Below, piece after piece: positions 1 to 11,501 of a DNA stretch of 64,000 nt (positions are counted from its first letter, which is position 1; every line of letters starts with the position of its first letter). The notes under the pieces are model-generated. The model was not told the origin of the DNA. It worked only from the letters and a program-made list of their open reading frames with translations, and made no database searches. The DNA is from Streptomyces canus. GTDB taxonomy: Bacteria; Actinomycetota; Actinomycetes; Streptomycetales; Streptomycetaceae. The position numbers were made by a program, and so were the translations under genes. Location: contig NZ_KQ948656.1 of the NCBI RefSeq assembly GCF_001514145.1, positions 124,001-188,000 of the forward strand. The letters are read 5' to 3'.

Positions 1-928
1 GACGCAGCACCATCTGCACCTGCCCCGTGCCCGATCCCGGGTCGCGGACCAGCAGGCGCAGCTCGGGGGTCTCCAGCGCGTGGGACGTGAGGGAGGTGGC
101 CAGGTCGGCCAGGGTTGCCTCCAAAAGCACCCATTCCAGTGCCTGACCGGCGCGCAGCCAGTCGGCGGGCCCGTCGCCGGGAGTACTCAGCAGGGCCAGG
201 TGCGGGGTGTACTCGAAGGTGGTGGTGCCGCGGTCGGCCACCGGCCGACGCCCGGCGAAGTCCCGTACCGGGGCCTTGCCGTCCCGCTTGCGCGGCCCGA
301 AGGCGTACTCGGGAACACCGTCGACGGCGCTGTCCGCCTCCGGGCCGAGCCGGGTCCAGCGGACGAGGTCCTCGCGGGCACCGGAGTCCGTGACATCGCG
401 GCTCTCCGCGTCGCGGACCAGGTCGAGCACCGTCTCGGCATGCCAGGGGCCGGGGAAGAGCAGGGCGGCCGACTCGCGTGCCGCCGCATCCTGCAGTGTG
501 GTCCGGATGTCCTCGGGGATGTCCTTCTCCGCGAAGGGATGGCGGCTGGTGTGTCGCTGCCGGATCACCCCGTGCAGCCGGGCCAGCTCGTCGTCCGGCG
601 CGCGCCCGGCCGCCTGCCCGGTCAGATGGACGGCGGCGAGCAGCAGCGGGTCCTGGGGCTCGGGCAGCAGCCGGACGTCCGGGGTGAGGCCCGCGTGGGC
701 GGCGGACACGCGCAGGTTGAACAGCGCCGCCCCGCAGCCGATGTGCAGTGCCCGGTTGCCGTGATCGGAACGGGGCATGGCCCGCTCGAGGTCGGCGTAC
801 AGCAGCAGGAGCCGTTCAGCGGCCAGGAAGCGGAAACGCCACGGCTGAGCGTTGTGCATGGACGGCGCCGTGGTGGCCTCGGCGACCAGCGTGGTCACCG
901 TCTTCTCATCGAGCTGTCGCAATGCCAT
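1..928 (-). CDS. Acg-family nitroreductase-fold flavoprotein (C-terminus beyond left edge)
   Basis: The minus-strand frame starts at ATG 928, preceded by a GAGGAGG ribosome site, and stays open to the left edge, so at least 309 residues are present and the stop is outside. The protein begins MALRQLDEKT and has the APSMHNAQPW segment typical of FMN-binding nitroreductase-fold proteins, then a central RQRHTSRHPF segment. It resembles the Acg family (mycobacterial Rv2032/Acg), FMN oxidoreductase-like proteins of the DevR dormancy regulon whose reaction is unclear. A DevR-type palindrome lies about 215 bp upstream (1138-1153). The family call rests on motifs and on neighbours of the same regulon. 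Confidence 0.85.
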   Translation of the reverse strand, partial: MALRQLDEKTVTTLVAEATTAPSMHNAQPWRFRFLAAERLLLLYADLERAMPRSDHGNRALHIGCGAALFNLRVSAAHAGLTPDVRLLPEPQDPLLLAAVHLTGQAAGRAPDDELARLHGVIRQRHTSRHPFAEKDIPEDIRTTLQDAAARESAALLFPGPWHAETVLDLVRDAESRDVTDSGAREDLVRWTRLGPEADSAVDGVPEYAFGPRKRDGKAPVRDFAGRRPVADRGTTTFEYTPHLALLSTPGDGPADWLRAGQALEWVLLEATLADLATSLTSHALETPELRLLVRDPGSGTGQVQMVLR

Positions 929-1566
929 GGCATCCTCCTCGCACGCGCTTGCCGGGACGCGGACCCCACTGATCAGGTACCCCACTGGCGGCTCGGCGGG
1001 CACGCCACACGGCTGTGGCGGTCAGCCCGCACCCGGCCGGCTGATCCCAGTGTCCGCCTCATGGGACCTGCCGGGTATGCGAAATCCCGTGACGGAGGCG
1101 TTCATCGGCCTACCAGAGCCCACCAGGCCGTCGTGTTGGAGCCTTTCGGCCCCAGCGTTGGGGGTGACGGGCGCCATGGCGCCGCTGCGAAGCCTCGGGG
1201 CGCGGGCAGGCCGACTCGCCCGGCACGAGCTGTTGCCCGCGAGTGCCCCGCTCTGCCCGGTCCGGGACCGACCGGGCGGACCGCAGCTGGGCCACTGGCA
1301 GTGGCGGGTTCCGGGGCGTGCAGCATGACGCTGGGGGCGGCGGCGCGCACGGTGCGGGTCGACGGGCGGGCGGGTGCAGCCAGCTCCCGGGCGTGGCATC
1401 GGTCTTCTCTTCGCCGCCCCGAGACGAAGTGGCTATCGGACCCGCACGAACGCGGCCTGCCGGCCACCGTCCGGCTGACCGGTCCGCTCGCCCCGGACGA
1501 CGCCCTGAGGGAGCTGCCGGGGCAGGGGACAGGGGCGGCGCCCCGTCGGCGGCTGGTGGGAGCGGG
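929..1566. other. Gene-poor 640-bp interval
   Basis: Several frames are open here on both strands, but their composition fits GC-rich shadow frames and none has a recognisable domain or ribosome site. The only supported element is the DevR-type palindrome at 1138-1153. The interval also holds the 3' flank of the alcohol dehydrogenase gene. Confidence 0.5.
1138..1153. promoter_or_regulatory. DevR/OsdR-type box upstream of the nitroreductase
   Basis: GGAGCCTTTCGGCCCC matches 13 of 16 positions of the perfect palindrome GGGGCCGATCGGCCCC found at 2672 and 11114. Its centre is about 217 bp before the nitroreductase start. Confidence 0.5.
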
Positions 1567-2577
1567 TCACATCTCGAAGACGATGCGTGCCTTGATCTGC
1601 CCGTCGAGGACTTCGGCGATGGAGTCGTTGACGGTGTGCAGGGGCCGGGTTTCGTAGATGACCTTGGTGCGTCCGGCGGCGTGGAGCTGGAAGACCTCGT
1701 CGAGGTCCTGTCGGGTGCCGACGATGGAGCCGATGACGGAGGTGCCGTTCAGGACGGTGTCGAAGATCGGCACGCTGATGGTTCCGCCGGCGGGCAGGGC
1801 GACCATGACCAGTTTGCCGCCGCGCCGCAGTCCGCCGTAGCCGGAGGCGAACGCCTGCTCGTTGACGGCCAGCGCGATGGCGGCGTGGGCGCCGCCGTGC
1901 TGCTTGAGCACCTTCGCGGGGTCTTCCTTGCGGGCGTCGATGAGGATGTCGGCGCCGAGCTCGCGGGCGAGGTCGAGTTTGTCGTCGGTGACGTCGATCG
2001 CGGCGACGGTGGCGCCGGCGATCTTCGCGTACTGCACGGCCAGGTGGCCGAGCCCACCGATGCCGGAGATCGCCACCAGCTGAGTGGGACGAACACCGGC
2101 GACTTTGAGGGCCTTGTACGTGGTCACGCCTGCGCAGGTCAGCGGGGCGGCCTCGCGTGGGTCGATGCCGTCGGGGACCAGGGCGGCGAAGTCGGCCGGG
2201 GCGAGCATCTTCTCGGCGTAACCGCCGTCGACGCCGTAGCCGGTGTTGATCTGCTGCTCGCACAGGGTCTCCCAGCCGGACAGACAGTGCTCGCACCGTC
2301 CGCAGGCCCAGCCCAGCCAAGGCACGGCCACGCGCTGCCCGATCTCCGGGTGGGTCACGCCCTCGCCGAGCGCCTCGACGATGCCGACGCCCTCATGGCC
2401 GGGAACGAAGGGCGGGGTGGGCTTGACGGGCCAGTCGCCGCGCGCGGCGTGGATGTCGGTGTGGCACAGCCCGGACGCCTCCACGCGGATGCGGACCTGG
2501 CCGGGGCCGGGCTCCGGATCCGGCCGTTCCTCGATCACCAGCGGCTGGCCGAAGGACCGGACGACTGCTGCCTTCAT
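1567..2577 (-). CDS. adhA: Zinc-dependent alcohol dehydrogenase (AdhP/AdhA type)
   Basis: A 336-residue medium-chain dehydrogenase that oxidises alcohols or reduces aldehydes with NAD(H). The start is ATG 2577 (MKAAVVRSFG), with a GAGGAG site just upstream; a much longer open frame runs into it but that extension is not protein-like. Visible features are the catalytic zinc segment GLCHTDIHA, then PGHEGVG, the structural-zinc cysteine cluster CGRCEHCLSGWETLC near residue 100, and the Rossmann loop GIGGLGHLAVQYAK. Length is normal for the family. A perfect DevR-type box is centred about 102 bp upstream. With pyruvate formate-lyase nearby, a role in regenerating NAD+ when oxygen is low is likely (inference). 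Confidence 0.93.
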   Translation of the reverse strand: MKAAVVRSFGQPLVIEERPDPEPGPGQVRIRVEASGLCHTDIHAARGDWPVKPTPPFVPGHEGVGIVEALGEGVTHPEIGQRVAVPWLGWACGRCEHCLSGWETLCEQQINTGYGVDGGYAEKMLAPADFAALVPDGIDPREAAPLTCAGVTTYKALKVAGVRPTQLVAISGIGGLGHLAVQYAKIAGATVAAIDVTDDKLDLARELGADILIDARKEDPAKVLKQHGGAHAAIALAVNEQAFASGYGGLRRGGKLVMVALPAGGTISVPIFDTVLNGTSVIGSIVGTRQDLDEVFQLHAAGRTKVIYETRPLHTVNDSIAEVLDGQIKARIVFEM

Positions 2578-2671
2578 CACATGCTCCTCAAGGGCTGACT
2601 GTGCGGCGCGGTGCGGATCCAGCGTCGGCTCGGTCCTGGCGCGGCGGCAGGTCCTGGACGTCCTCGGGGAT

Positions 2672-2687
2672 GGGGCCGATCGGCCCC
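2672..2687. promoter_or_regulatory. Perfect DevR/OsdR-type palindrome upstream of adhA
   Basis: GGGGCCGATCGGCCCC is a perfect 16-bp palindrome, identical to the one at 11114-11129. It is centred about 102 bp before the adhA start. Confidence 0.75.
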
Positions 2688-2813
2688 GAGCAGGTCGGAG
2701 ACCGACCCCTTGAGCCGGACAGCGCACGGAGTCGCCGACCACCACACCGCGCCCGCATCTCGCGGCGGTCGGTGCGACGTCGGAGGCGTGTTCCAGGCCG
2801 ACCACGCGCATGA

Positions 2814-5498
<2,685 letters not shown>

Positions 5499-5531
5499 AC
5501 ACGAGCACGCGGTTCCGGGCCACTCAGCGCG

Positions 5532-6278
5532 TCAGAGCGCCCGCAGGCCGTGCTCCCGGAACTGCTCGCGCACCCGCTCCGTCAGGTCCGGATCCGGTGT
5601 GGGTGTGTCGCGCAGCGCGAAGGGGATGCCCAGCCGGTCGTACTTGTGGGCGCCGAGCTTGTGGAAGGGCAGGACATCCACCCGGTCGACGTTGCCCAGC
5701 CCGGCGAGGAACCCGCCAAGGCCGTCGACGGCCGCCGGGTCGTCGGTCCAGCCGGGCACCAGGACATAGCGAATCCACACCGGGACGCCGAACCGGTCCA
5801 GGCGGGTGGCGAAGTCGAGGGTCGGGGAAAGGTCGCCGCCGGTCAGCCTCCGGTACATCCGGACGTCGAAGGACTTGATGTCCAGCAGGACCAGGTCGGT
5901 GTCGGCGAGCAGCTCGTCGGTGGCGCGGGCGCCGAGGAAACCGGAGGTGTCCAGGGTGGTGTGCAGACCGAGTTCCTTGCAGCGGCGGAAGACCGAGGCC
6001 GTGAACGCGGGCTGCAGCAGGGCCTCGCCGCCGGTGAGCGTCAGGCCCCCGCCGGCGGCGGTGATGAAGGGCCGGTACCTCTCGATCTCAGCCATCACCT
6101 CGTCGATGGTGGTCTGTTTCCCGTCGCGCATGTGCCAGGTGTCGGGGTTGGCGCAGTACAGGCAGCGCAGTGGGCAGCCGCTGAGGAACAGCACGAACCG
6201 GGTCCCGGGACCATCCACTCCCGTGGACAGGTCCCAGGAGTGGATCCGGCCCCTCACCGGTGCGACCGTCGTGCTCAC
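5532..6278 (-). CDS. pflA: Pyruvate formate-lyase activating enzyme (radical SAM)
   Basis: A 248-residue radical SAM enzyme. The 4Fe-4S cysteines are C35, C39 and C42 in [16 protein letters not shown], the CxxxCxxC pattern of glycyl-radical activases, followed by the glycine-rich [15 protein letters not shown] segment. It installs the glycyl radical on PflB using S-adenosylmethionine. The GTG start at 6278 overlaps the pflB stop by four bases (GTGA), so the two genes are translationally coupled. Length is normal for PflA. The product depends on low oxygen, which fits the surrounding DevR-type regulon. Confidence 0.95.
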   Translation of the reverse strand: MSTTVAPVRGRIHSWDLSTGVDGPGTRFVLFLSGCPLRCLYCANPDTWHMRDGKQTTIDEVMAEIERYRPFITAAGGGLTLTGGEALLQPAFTASVFRRCKELGLHTTLDTSGFLGARATDELLADTDLVLLDIKSFDVRMYRRLTGGDLSPTLDFATRLDRFGVPVWIRYVLVPGWTDDPAAVDGLGGFLAGLGNVDRVDVLPFHKLGAHKYDRLGIPFALRDTPTPDPDLTERVREQFREHGLRAL

Positions 6279-8536
6279 AGCGATCCGTGGAAGGTACGGC
6301 TGATCACGTCGAGCTGCTGCTCGCGGGTCAGGCGGACGAAGTTGACGGCGTATCCGGAGACGCGCATGGTCAGCTCCGGGTACTTCTCCGGGTGTTCCAT
6401 GGCGTCCTCCAGCGTCGCCCTGTCCAGGACGTTGACGTTCATGTGGAAGCCGCCCGAGGCCGTGTAGGCGTCGAGGATGCCCACCAGGTGGCCCGGCCGC
6501 TCGTCGGGGTTGTGCCCCAGCCCCTCCGGGGTGATCGTCGTGGTCAGTGAGATGCCGTCCCGGGCCTCCTCGTACGGCAGCTTCGCCACCGACAGCGCGG
6601 AAGCGGCCACCCCGTGCCGGTCGCGGCCGTTCATCGGGTTGGCGCCGGGGGCGAAGGGCCGGCCGGCACGGCGGCCGTCGGGGGTGTTGCCCGTGTGCTT
6701 GCCATACACCACGTTGGAGGTGATGGTCAGCACCGACTGGGTGTGCTCGGCGTTGCGGTAGGTGGGGTGCTTGCGCAGCTTCGCCATGAAGGACTTCACG
6801 AGGTCGACGGCGATGGAGTCGACACGGTCGTCGTTGTTGCCGTACGCCGGGAAGTCGCCCTCGATCCGGTAGTCGACGGCCAGGCCCGTGTCGTCCCGGA
6901 TCACCTTCACCCGGCCGTACTTGACGGCGGAGAGGCTGTCGGCGGCCACCGACAGTCCGGCGATGCCGCAGGCCATGTAGCGGTACACCGGGTGGTTGTG
7001 CAGCGCCATTTCGATGCGCTCGTAGGCGTACTTGTCGTGCATGTAGTGGATGACGTTGAGGGTGTTGACGTACGTGGCCGCCAGCCAGTCCAGCATGCGG
7101 TCGTACGCGGCCGACAGCTCCCCGTACTCCAGGTACTCGCCGGCCGGCGCGGGCGCCTCGGGAGCGATCTGCTCGCCGGTCATCTCGTCCCGGCCGCCGT
7201 TGATCGCGTACAGCAGCGCCTTGGCGAGGTTGACGCGGGCGCCGAAGAACTGCATCTGTCGGCCCACCGTCATCGCCGAGACGCAGCAGGCGATCGCGGT
7301 GTCGTCGCCGGTGCGCGGGCGCAACAGGTCGTCGGACTCGTATTGCACGGCGCTGGTGTCGATGGACACCTGGGCGCAGAACTCCTTGAACCCGGACGGC
7401 AGTTGGGGCGACCAGAGCACGGTCAGGTTGGGCTCGGGGGCCGGGCCGAGGTTGTAGAGCGTCTGCAGGAAGCGGAAGGAGGTCCGGGTGACGAGTGTGC
7501 GCCCGTCACCCCCCATGCCGCCGATGGACTCCGTCACCCAGGTCGGGTCGCCGGAGAACAGCGCGTCGTACTCGGGGGTGCGCAGGAACCGTACGATCCG
7601 CAGCTTGATCACGAAGTCGTCGATCAGCTCCTGGGCGCGGGTCTCGTCGAGGGTCCCCTCGCCCAGGTCCCGCTGTACGTAGACGTCCAGGAACGTGGAG
7701 GTGCGGCCCAGCGACATCGCGGCGCCGTTCTGCTCCTTCACCGCCGCCAGGAAGCCGAGGTAGAGCCACTGCACGGCCTCGTGTGCGGTGACGGCCGGGC
7801 GGGAGACGTCGCAACCGTACGAGGCCGCCATTTCCGCCAGTTCACCCAACGCCCGGATCTGCTCGGCCAGTTCCTCACGGTCGCGGATGACGTCCGGGCT
7901 GGAGAGCCTCGCGTCCAGCAGGGCGCGCTCGGCCCGCTTGGACTCGATGAGCCGGTCGGTGCCGTACAGCGCGACCCGCCGGTAGTCGCCGATGATCCGG
8001 CCGCGGCCGTAGGCGTCCGGCAGACCGGTGATGATCCCTGCCTTGCGGGCGGCGCGCATCTCGGGGGTGTAGGCATCGAAGACACCGTCGTTGTGGGTCT
8101 TGCGGTAGGTACCGAAGACCCGGGTGACGAAGGGGTCGGCCCGGTAGCCGTACGCCTTCAGACTGTTCTCGACCATGCGCAGCCCACCGTTGGGCATGAT
8201 GGCTCGCCGCAGCGGGGCATCGGTCTGCAGGCCGACGATCAGCTCCCGGTCGCGGTCGATGTAGCCCGGCCGGTGCGAGGTGATGGTGGACGGATTGCCC
8301 GGGTCGACGTCGAGGATTCCCTTGCGCCGCTCCTCGGGAAACAGACGAGCGACCTTGTGCCAGACGGCCAGCGTGCGTTCGGTCGGACCGACCAGGAACG
8401 TCGAGTCGCCCTCGTACGGCGTGTAGTTGGCCTGGATGAAGTCGCGTACGTCGATGCGGTCGCGCCAGCGCAGGCCGGCGAAGCCTCGCCATGCCTCGGT
8501 TGCCGCCCGGGCTCCAGTTGTCACCGTTGCCGTCAT
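6275..8536 (-). CDS. pflB: Pyruvate formate-lyase (formate C-acetyltransferase)
   Basis: A 753-residue glycyl-radical enzyme converting pyruvate and CoA to acetyl-CoA and formate. The start is ATG 8536 ([10 protein letters not shown]); a longer open frame upstream runs through non-coding DNA. The catalytic cysteine pair is C417-C418 in AIACCVSAM, matching C418-C419 of E. coli, and the radical glycine is G728 in [10 protein letters not shown] near the C-terminus. Length and both sites are intact, so this is a true PFL and not a glycerol dehydratase paralogue. It forms an operon with pflA and has DevR-type boxes about 125 bp upstream. An oxygen-sensitive fermentation enzyme is unusual in an aerobic mycelial actinomycete. 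Confidence 0.96.
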   Translation of the reverse strand: MTATVTTGARAATEAWRGFAGLRWRDRIDVRDFIQANYTPYEGDSTFLVGPTERTLAVWHKVARLFPEERRKGILDVDPGNPSTITSHRPGYIDRDRELIVGLQTDAPLRRAIMPNGGLRMVENSLKAYGYRADPFVTRVFGTYRKTHNDGVFDAYTPEMRAARKAGIITGLPDAYGRGRIIGDYRRVALYGTDRLIESKRAERALLDARLSSPDVIRDREELAEQIRALGELAEMAASYGCDVSRPAVTAHEAVQWLYLGFLAAVKEQNGAAMSLGRTSTFLDVYVQRDLGEGTLDETRAQELIDDFVIKLRIVRFLRTPEYDALFSGDPTWVTESIGGMGGDGRTLVTRTSFRFLQTLYNLGPAPEPNLTVLWSPQLPSGFKEFCAQVSIDTSAVQYESDDLLRPRTGDDTAIACCVSAMTVGRQMQFFGARVNLAKALLYAINGGRDEMTGEQIAPEAPAPAGEYLEYGELSAAYDRMLDWLAATYVNTLNVIHYMHDKYAYERIEMALHNHPVYRYMACGIAGLSVAADSLSAVKYGRVKVIRDDTGLAVDYRIEGDFPAYGNNDDRVDSIAVDLVKSFMAKLRKHPTYRNAEHTQSVLTITSNVVYGKHTGNTPDGRRAGRPFAPGANPMNGRDRHGVAASALSVAKLPYEEARDGISLTTTITPEGLGHNPDERPGHLVGILDAYTASGGFHMNVNVLDRATLEDAMEHPEKYPELTMRVSGYAVNFVRLTREQQLDVISRTFHGSL

Positions 8537-8655
8537 CGCCGGTCTCTCCCTCGCTCTGCACGTGGAACTTCTTCGCTGTTGATGCTCGTCGCGCGCGATG
8601 CCTGCGAGGAGGGCCTGTCGGAGCACCTGGGTCTGGCCATCGGGCCCTCCCTGCC

Positions 8656-8680
8656 GGGCCGTTGGGCCCGTTCCGGCCCC
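8656..8680. promoter_or_regulatory. DevR/OsdR-type boxes upstream of pflB
   Basis: GGGCCGTTGGGCCC (8656-8669) matches the core palindrome at 12 of 14 positions and is centred about 126 bp before the pflB start. An overlapping weaker copy, GGCCCGTTCCGGCCCC, covers 8665-8680. Confidence 0.55.
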
Positions 8681-8710
8681 CTGCGTCGCCTGGCCGACGT
8701 CAAACGAGCG

Positions 8711-8748
8711 ACCGGGGCACCTCCGCCACTCGGCGGAGGTGCCCCGGT
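8711..8748 (-). terminator. Strong hairpin terminator after the DoxX-like gene
   Basis: A perfect 17-bp stem (ACCGGGGCACCTCCGCC, 8711-8727, pairing with 8732-8748) closes a 4-nt ACTC loop. It lies 19 bp downstream of the DoxX-like stop on the minus strand, between that gene and the pfl operon. There is no U-tract, as is common in Streptomyces. Confidence 0.75.
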
Positions 8749-8766
8749 CCGATGCGCGCGCGGCCC

Positions 8767-9387
8767 TCAGAGCAGCCAGCGGTTGCGGCTGACCCACGGC
8801 AGCCGCGCCCAGGCCTTGCCCAGTCCCCAGGTGGCGCCGGCGCCCGCGACCGCCAGGGCGATCAGGACGATGGCGTAGATGAGGTGGTAGTCGGCGAACG
8901 GGTTGGTCGACATGCTCGCCGAGCCGTCGGACAGGTGCTTGGCCGGCGGCCACTCGGCGATCCACATGAGCGCCATCATGGCGGTGCCGGTGACCGCGGC
9001 AAGCTGCAGCGCGATGCCGGAGACGAGGGCCAGGGCGATGCCGAGCAGGCCGAGCATGAACAGCCAGTCCGCCCAGGCGGCCCCGGCCCAGGCGTGGAAG
9101 GTGGACTCCATCGGGCCGGCGGCGACCCCGCCGAGGAAACCCTTGGTGGGCGAGCCACCGTCGATCCAGCCCTTGCCGGAGCCGGTGGCGTAACCGAGGC
9201 CGAAGGTCTTGTCCAGGAACGCCCACAGGAAGACGAACCCGGTCAGCAGTCGCAGCCCGGCGAACACGTACGCACGGGTCGCCGTCGCGGTGGCGGTCGT
9301 CTCGCCGGCGGCGGGAGTCGTCCCGTCCCTGCGCAGGGACGGGAAGCGGAATCCCGGATGACGGTGGGTGTGTTCGTGCACTGCCAT
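8767..9387 (-). CDS. DoxX-like membrane protein
   Basis: A 206-residue protein with a soluble N-terminus rich in His, Gly and Thr, then four hydrophobic segments (beginning around [53 protein letters not shown] and [14 protein letters not shown]). This is the layout of DoxX / thiosulfate:quinone oxidoreductase large-subunit-like proteins. ATG 9387 is preferred over ATG 9396 because the GAAAGGG site is correctly spaced only for the former. It probably works with quinones or respiratory electron carriers in the membrane (inference). A near-perfect DevR-type box lies about 120 bp upstream and a strong terminator follows. Confidence 0.8.
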   Translation of the reverse strand: MAVHEHTHRHPGFRFPSLRRDGTTPAAGETTATATATRAYVFAGLRLLTGFVFLWAFLDKTFGLGYATGSGKGWIDGGSPTKGFLGGVAAGPMESTFHAWAGAAWADWLFMLGLLGIALALVSGIALQLAAVTGTAMMALMWIAEWPPAKHLSDGSASMSTNPFADYHLIYAIVLIALAVAGAGATWGLGKAWARLPWVSRNRWLL

Positions 9388-9499
9388 GATGCTCATCCCT
9401 TTCGAGGGGTATGACGCGCAGGATGTCGGGCAACTCTCGTCGCACCTTCAATGTCCCGCGTCGTCAACGCCCGTCGGAGGGGCTGCAGGGCCCGGACCG

Positions 9500-9515
9500 C
9501 GGGCCGAACGGCCCT
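9500..9515. promoter_or_regulatory. DevR/OsdR-type box upstream of the DoxX-like gene
   Basis: CGGGCCGAACGGCCCT matches 13 of 14 positions of the GGGCCGATCGGCCC core and is centred about 120 bp before the DoxX-like start codon. Confidence 0.65.
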
Positions 9516-9539
9516 CTGTCCGGGCCCCATTGGCATCGG

Positions 9540-9740
9540 TCAGCCGTCCCAGTTCCAGTCGGCGACCTCCGGCAGGTCGGTGCCTTCCATCAACTGCCGT
9601 ACGGGGGCGGCCCTTACGGCCAGGCCGGGGGTGCGGTCGATGGCGTCCATCACCAGTCACCAGCGGTCCAGGTCGTTGCGGACCACCATGTCGAACGGCG
9701 TGGTCGTGGTGCCGACGGGCGATGTCGGCCGGTTCACGCT
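9540..9740 (-). pseudogene. Phosphoketolase C-terminal remnant
   Basis: Minus-strand translation gives GTTTTPFDMVVRNDLDRW, then an in-frame TGA (9657-9659), then LVMDAIDRTPGLAVRAAPVR and a short tail to a stop at 9540. This is the characteristic C-terminal end of xylulose-5-phosphate/fructose-6-phosphate phosphoketolase. Only about 60 of roughly 800 residues remain. It lies directly downstream of a broken universal stress protein, so a deletion probably fused the two. Phosphoketolase makes acetyl phosphate, which fits the fermentative theme of the island. Confidence 0.75.
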
Positions 9741-9742
9741 CT

Positions 9743-10392
9743 TCAGGCCGTCGGCACCAGCACCACAGGGCAGTGGGAGTGGTGCAAGGGACATGCCCGA
9801 CCGGGCCGGCCCGCGCTCCGGTGCGTGCCGATGCCCACGACGCCGCCTGGCGGGTACCCGCCAGCAGGGCGTGGGCCGGGCCGGTGCGGACGGTGCGGCT
9901 GTCGACCTCGGCTGCGGGGTACTCCTCCCGCGGTCGGGCGATGCTGAAGCGGGGCACGGCTTCTTCCGCACGGTCGCTTTGGGCCCGGCGCTGCCTTCCA
10001 GGACTCGTCGCGGCCACCAGCGAGGCCAGTTCTGGTGTGGTGTGCCGGTGTGTCGCGGAGTGCACGACACGCAGCCGGACCCCACACCGGGACGCCTCCT
10101 GGAAGGCATGGGCACAGCGGCCCCATCGTCGTCGCTCTCCAGGCCGAGCAGCACCTCGCGCCCCTCGTCGCGAGGGTGATTTCCCGTGCCAGCGCCCGCA
10201 CGGCGCCGCTCTCCGCGCCCCTGGACTCCATCCGCAGGCATGGCGGTCGTGGACCCGCGAGGCGGCTGATGCCAGAACCGGCCCCGCCTCGTCCCGGTCG
10301 GGCACGGCGACCGCCTCCTCGGCGGCCCGGTCCAGGGCCCGTACGGCGACCAGTGAACCGTCCACTCCGACAACCACATGACGGTCAGTCAT
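9743..10392 (-). pseudogene. Universal stress protein, frameshifted and deleted
   Basis: ATG 10392 opens a typical UspA N-terminus (MTDRHVVVGVDGSLVAVRAL), but the rest of the first domain is lost. The second domain can be followed only by changing frame: REVLLGLESDDDGA, then FQEASRCGVRLRVVHSATHR, and finally the C-terminal LHHSHCPVVLVPTA ending at 9743. At least two frameshifts and one deletion are needed. It lies between the PNPOx-fold gene and the phosphoketolase remnant on the same strand and was probably part of their operon. Confidence 0.8.
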
Positions 10393-10459
10393 TGTCCTTG
10401 TCTCGCGGGGCCCTACGGACCCGGCCGACGAGAAATGACAGGAAGGAGAAGGAAGTCCT

Positions 10460-10900
10460 TCAGGCAGGGAGATCCACCCCATACAGGGTTCGTCCGCCGA
10501 GGAGCTCCCGTCCGGTGACCAGTTCGGGCTCGATGCGGACGAAGACCGCCTGCGGCGCCGGTACCCAGGACACCGGAACGGTACGGGCCAGGCGTCCACG
10601 CTCGTCCGGGTCGGTCACCGCTGTGGCCGTGCCCGTGACGACAACGCTCCAGCCGGAGTGGCGGGCCGCATCGACGTCGTCGGTCTCGAAGGCGACCACC
10701 GCGCCCTCGATCGCGCGGACCAGTTCCGAGGCGGCGGAGGTACGCAGCACGATCGCGCCGTCGCCGTCCAGGGTGAAGTTGACCGGCAGCACGGCGGGCA
10801 GGGCGCGGCGCGTGTAGACGATGCGGCCGATGGGCGCCTTGGCCATCAGCCGCAGGCATTCCTGCCGCCCGAGTTCGCGGTAACCGTCATTGGGGTCCAT
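10460..10900 (-). CDS. PNPOx-fold FMN-binding protein
   Basis: A 146-residue protein starting MDPNDGYRELGRQECLRLMA, with the GRIVYTRRALPAVLPVNFTL segment of the split-barrel flavin-binding (pyridoxamine 5'-phosphate oxidase-like) fold and a C-terminal PQAVFVRIEPELVTGREL. Short proteins of this type recur in DevR regulons of actinobacteria; the substrate is unknown and may be a flavin or F420-linked compound. A perfect DevR-type palindrome is centred about 220 bp upstream (11114-11129). The ribosome site is weak. The downstream gene is a broken universal stress protein. Confidence 0.85.
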   Translation of the reverse strand: MDPNDGYRELGRQECLRLMAKAPIGRIVYTRRALPAVLPVNFTLDGDGAIVLRTSAASELVRAIEGAVVAFETDDVDAARHSGWSVVVTGTATAVTDPDERGRLARTVPVSWVPAPQAVFVRIEPELVTGRELLGGRTLYGVDLPA

Positions 10901-11501
10901 CAGCCAGCCCGTCTCTCACCTGGTTCAGAGGTATTGCGTTCTTCCACCCTGCGCCGGAGCAGGCCCGACGATGAGGGGCCATGGGTCCCGGCCGTGGCGG
11001 AGAACGACCCTGGCAACACCACGGGATGGGCCGCACGGCCGGCCTGTCCGCGGTGTTCGGGGAATGTTCGGCCGCTTCGCTACGTCGGACGGGCCCCGCA
11101 AGAACCTGCGGTTGGGGCCGATCGGCCCCACCGACGGCGCGCCTCGCCTGCTCCTCAGACCAGGTCCGGTTCGTGTCGGTGAAATCACCGTCATGGAGCT
11201 GCGTGACACGGCGTCACCGATGCGCTGGGCAGATCCCGCCGAGCCGCCGACCCCCACCGAAGCGGCCGTGGAAGCCGGCGCCCCGACCACCGCGGCCGCG
11301 CTCCTGGTCGGCCCGCAGTGGGGACACAAGACCGGGTGATCCACGCTGAGCCACGGCAGACGGGCCGACCGAGTCGCGCGACGACGGCTGCCCTTGGCGG
11401 GATCACCGGCCACGGTGCGCCGGCGACGTGCCTGGCGTGCGGATCAGCTGCCTCCCAGTGGGGGGACCGTTCCAGCGTCCCACCCCTTCGCCCGGCGGCT
11501 C
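10901..11501. other. 600-bp interval with a DevR-type box and no convincing gene
   Basis: Apart from the palindrome at 11114-11129 there is no supported gene. A plus-strand frame from ATG 11193 (48 residues, MELRDTASPM, ending at 11339) lies about 70 bp downstream of the box, but it lacks a ribosome site and a recognisable family; it may be a remnant. The rest is the 3' flank of the carbamate kinase gene. Confidence 0.45.
11114..11129. promoter_or_regulatory. Perfect DevR/OsdR-type palindrome
   Basis: GGGGCCGATCGGCCCC, flanked by T and A to extend the symmetry to 18 bp, is identical to the box upstream of adhA. The nearest downstream gene on the minus strand is the PNPOx-fold gene at 10900. 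Confidence 0.7.

Noticed and set aside
80..1657. 525-codon plus-strand frame across the nitroreductase gene and its upstream region
   Set aside because: No domain; it runs antisense to a recognisable nitroreductase and through intergenic DNA.
6614..8878. Long plus-strand frame opposite pflB
   Set aside because: Antisense shadow of a highly conserved pflB with both active-site motifs; no family resemblance and no ribosome site.
11193..11339. 48-codon frame (MELRDTASPM) downstream of the 11114 palindrome
   Set aside because: The position is suggestive, but there is no ribosome site and no recognisable family; kept only as a note in the interval description.
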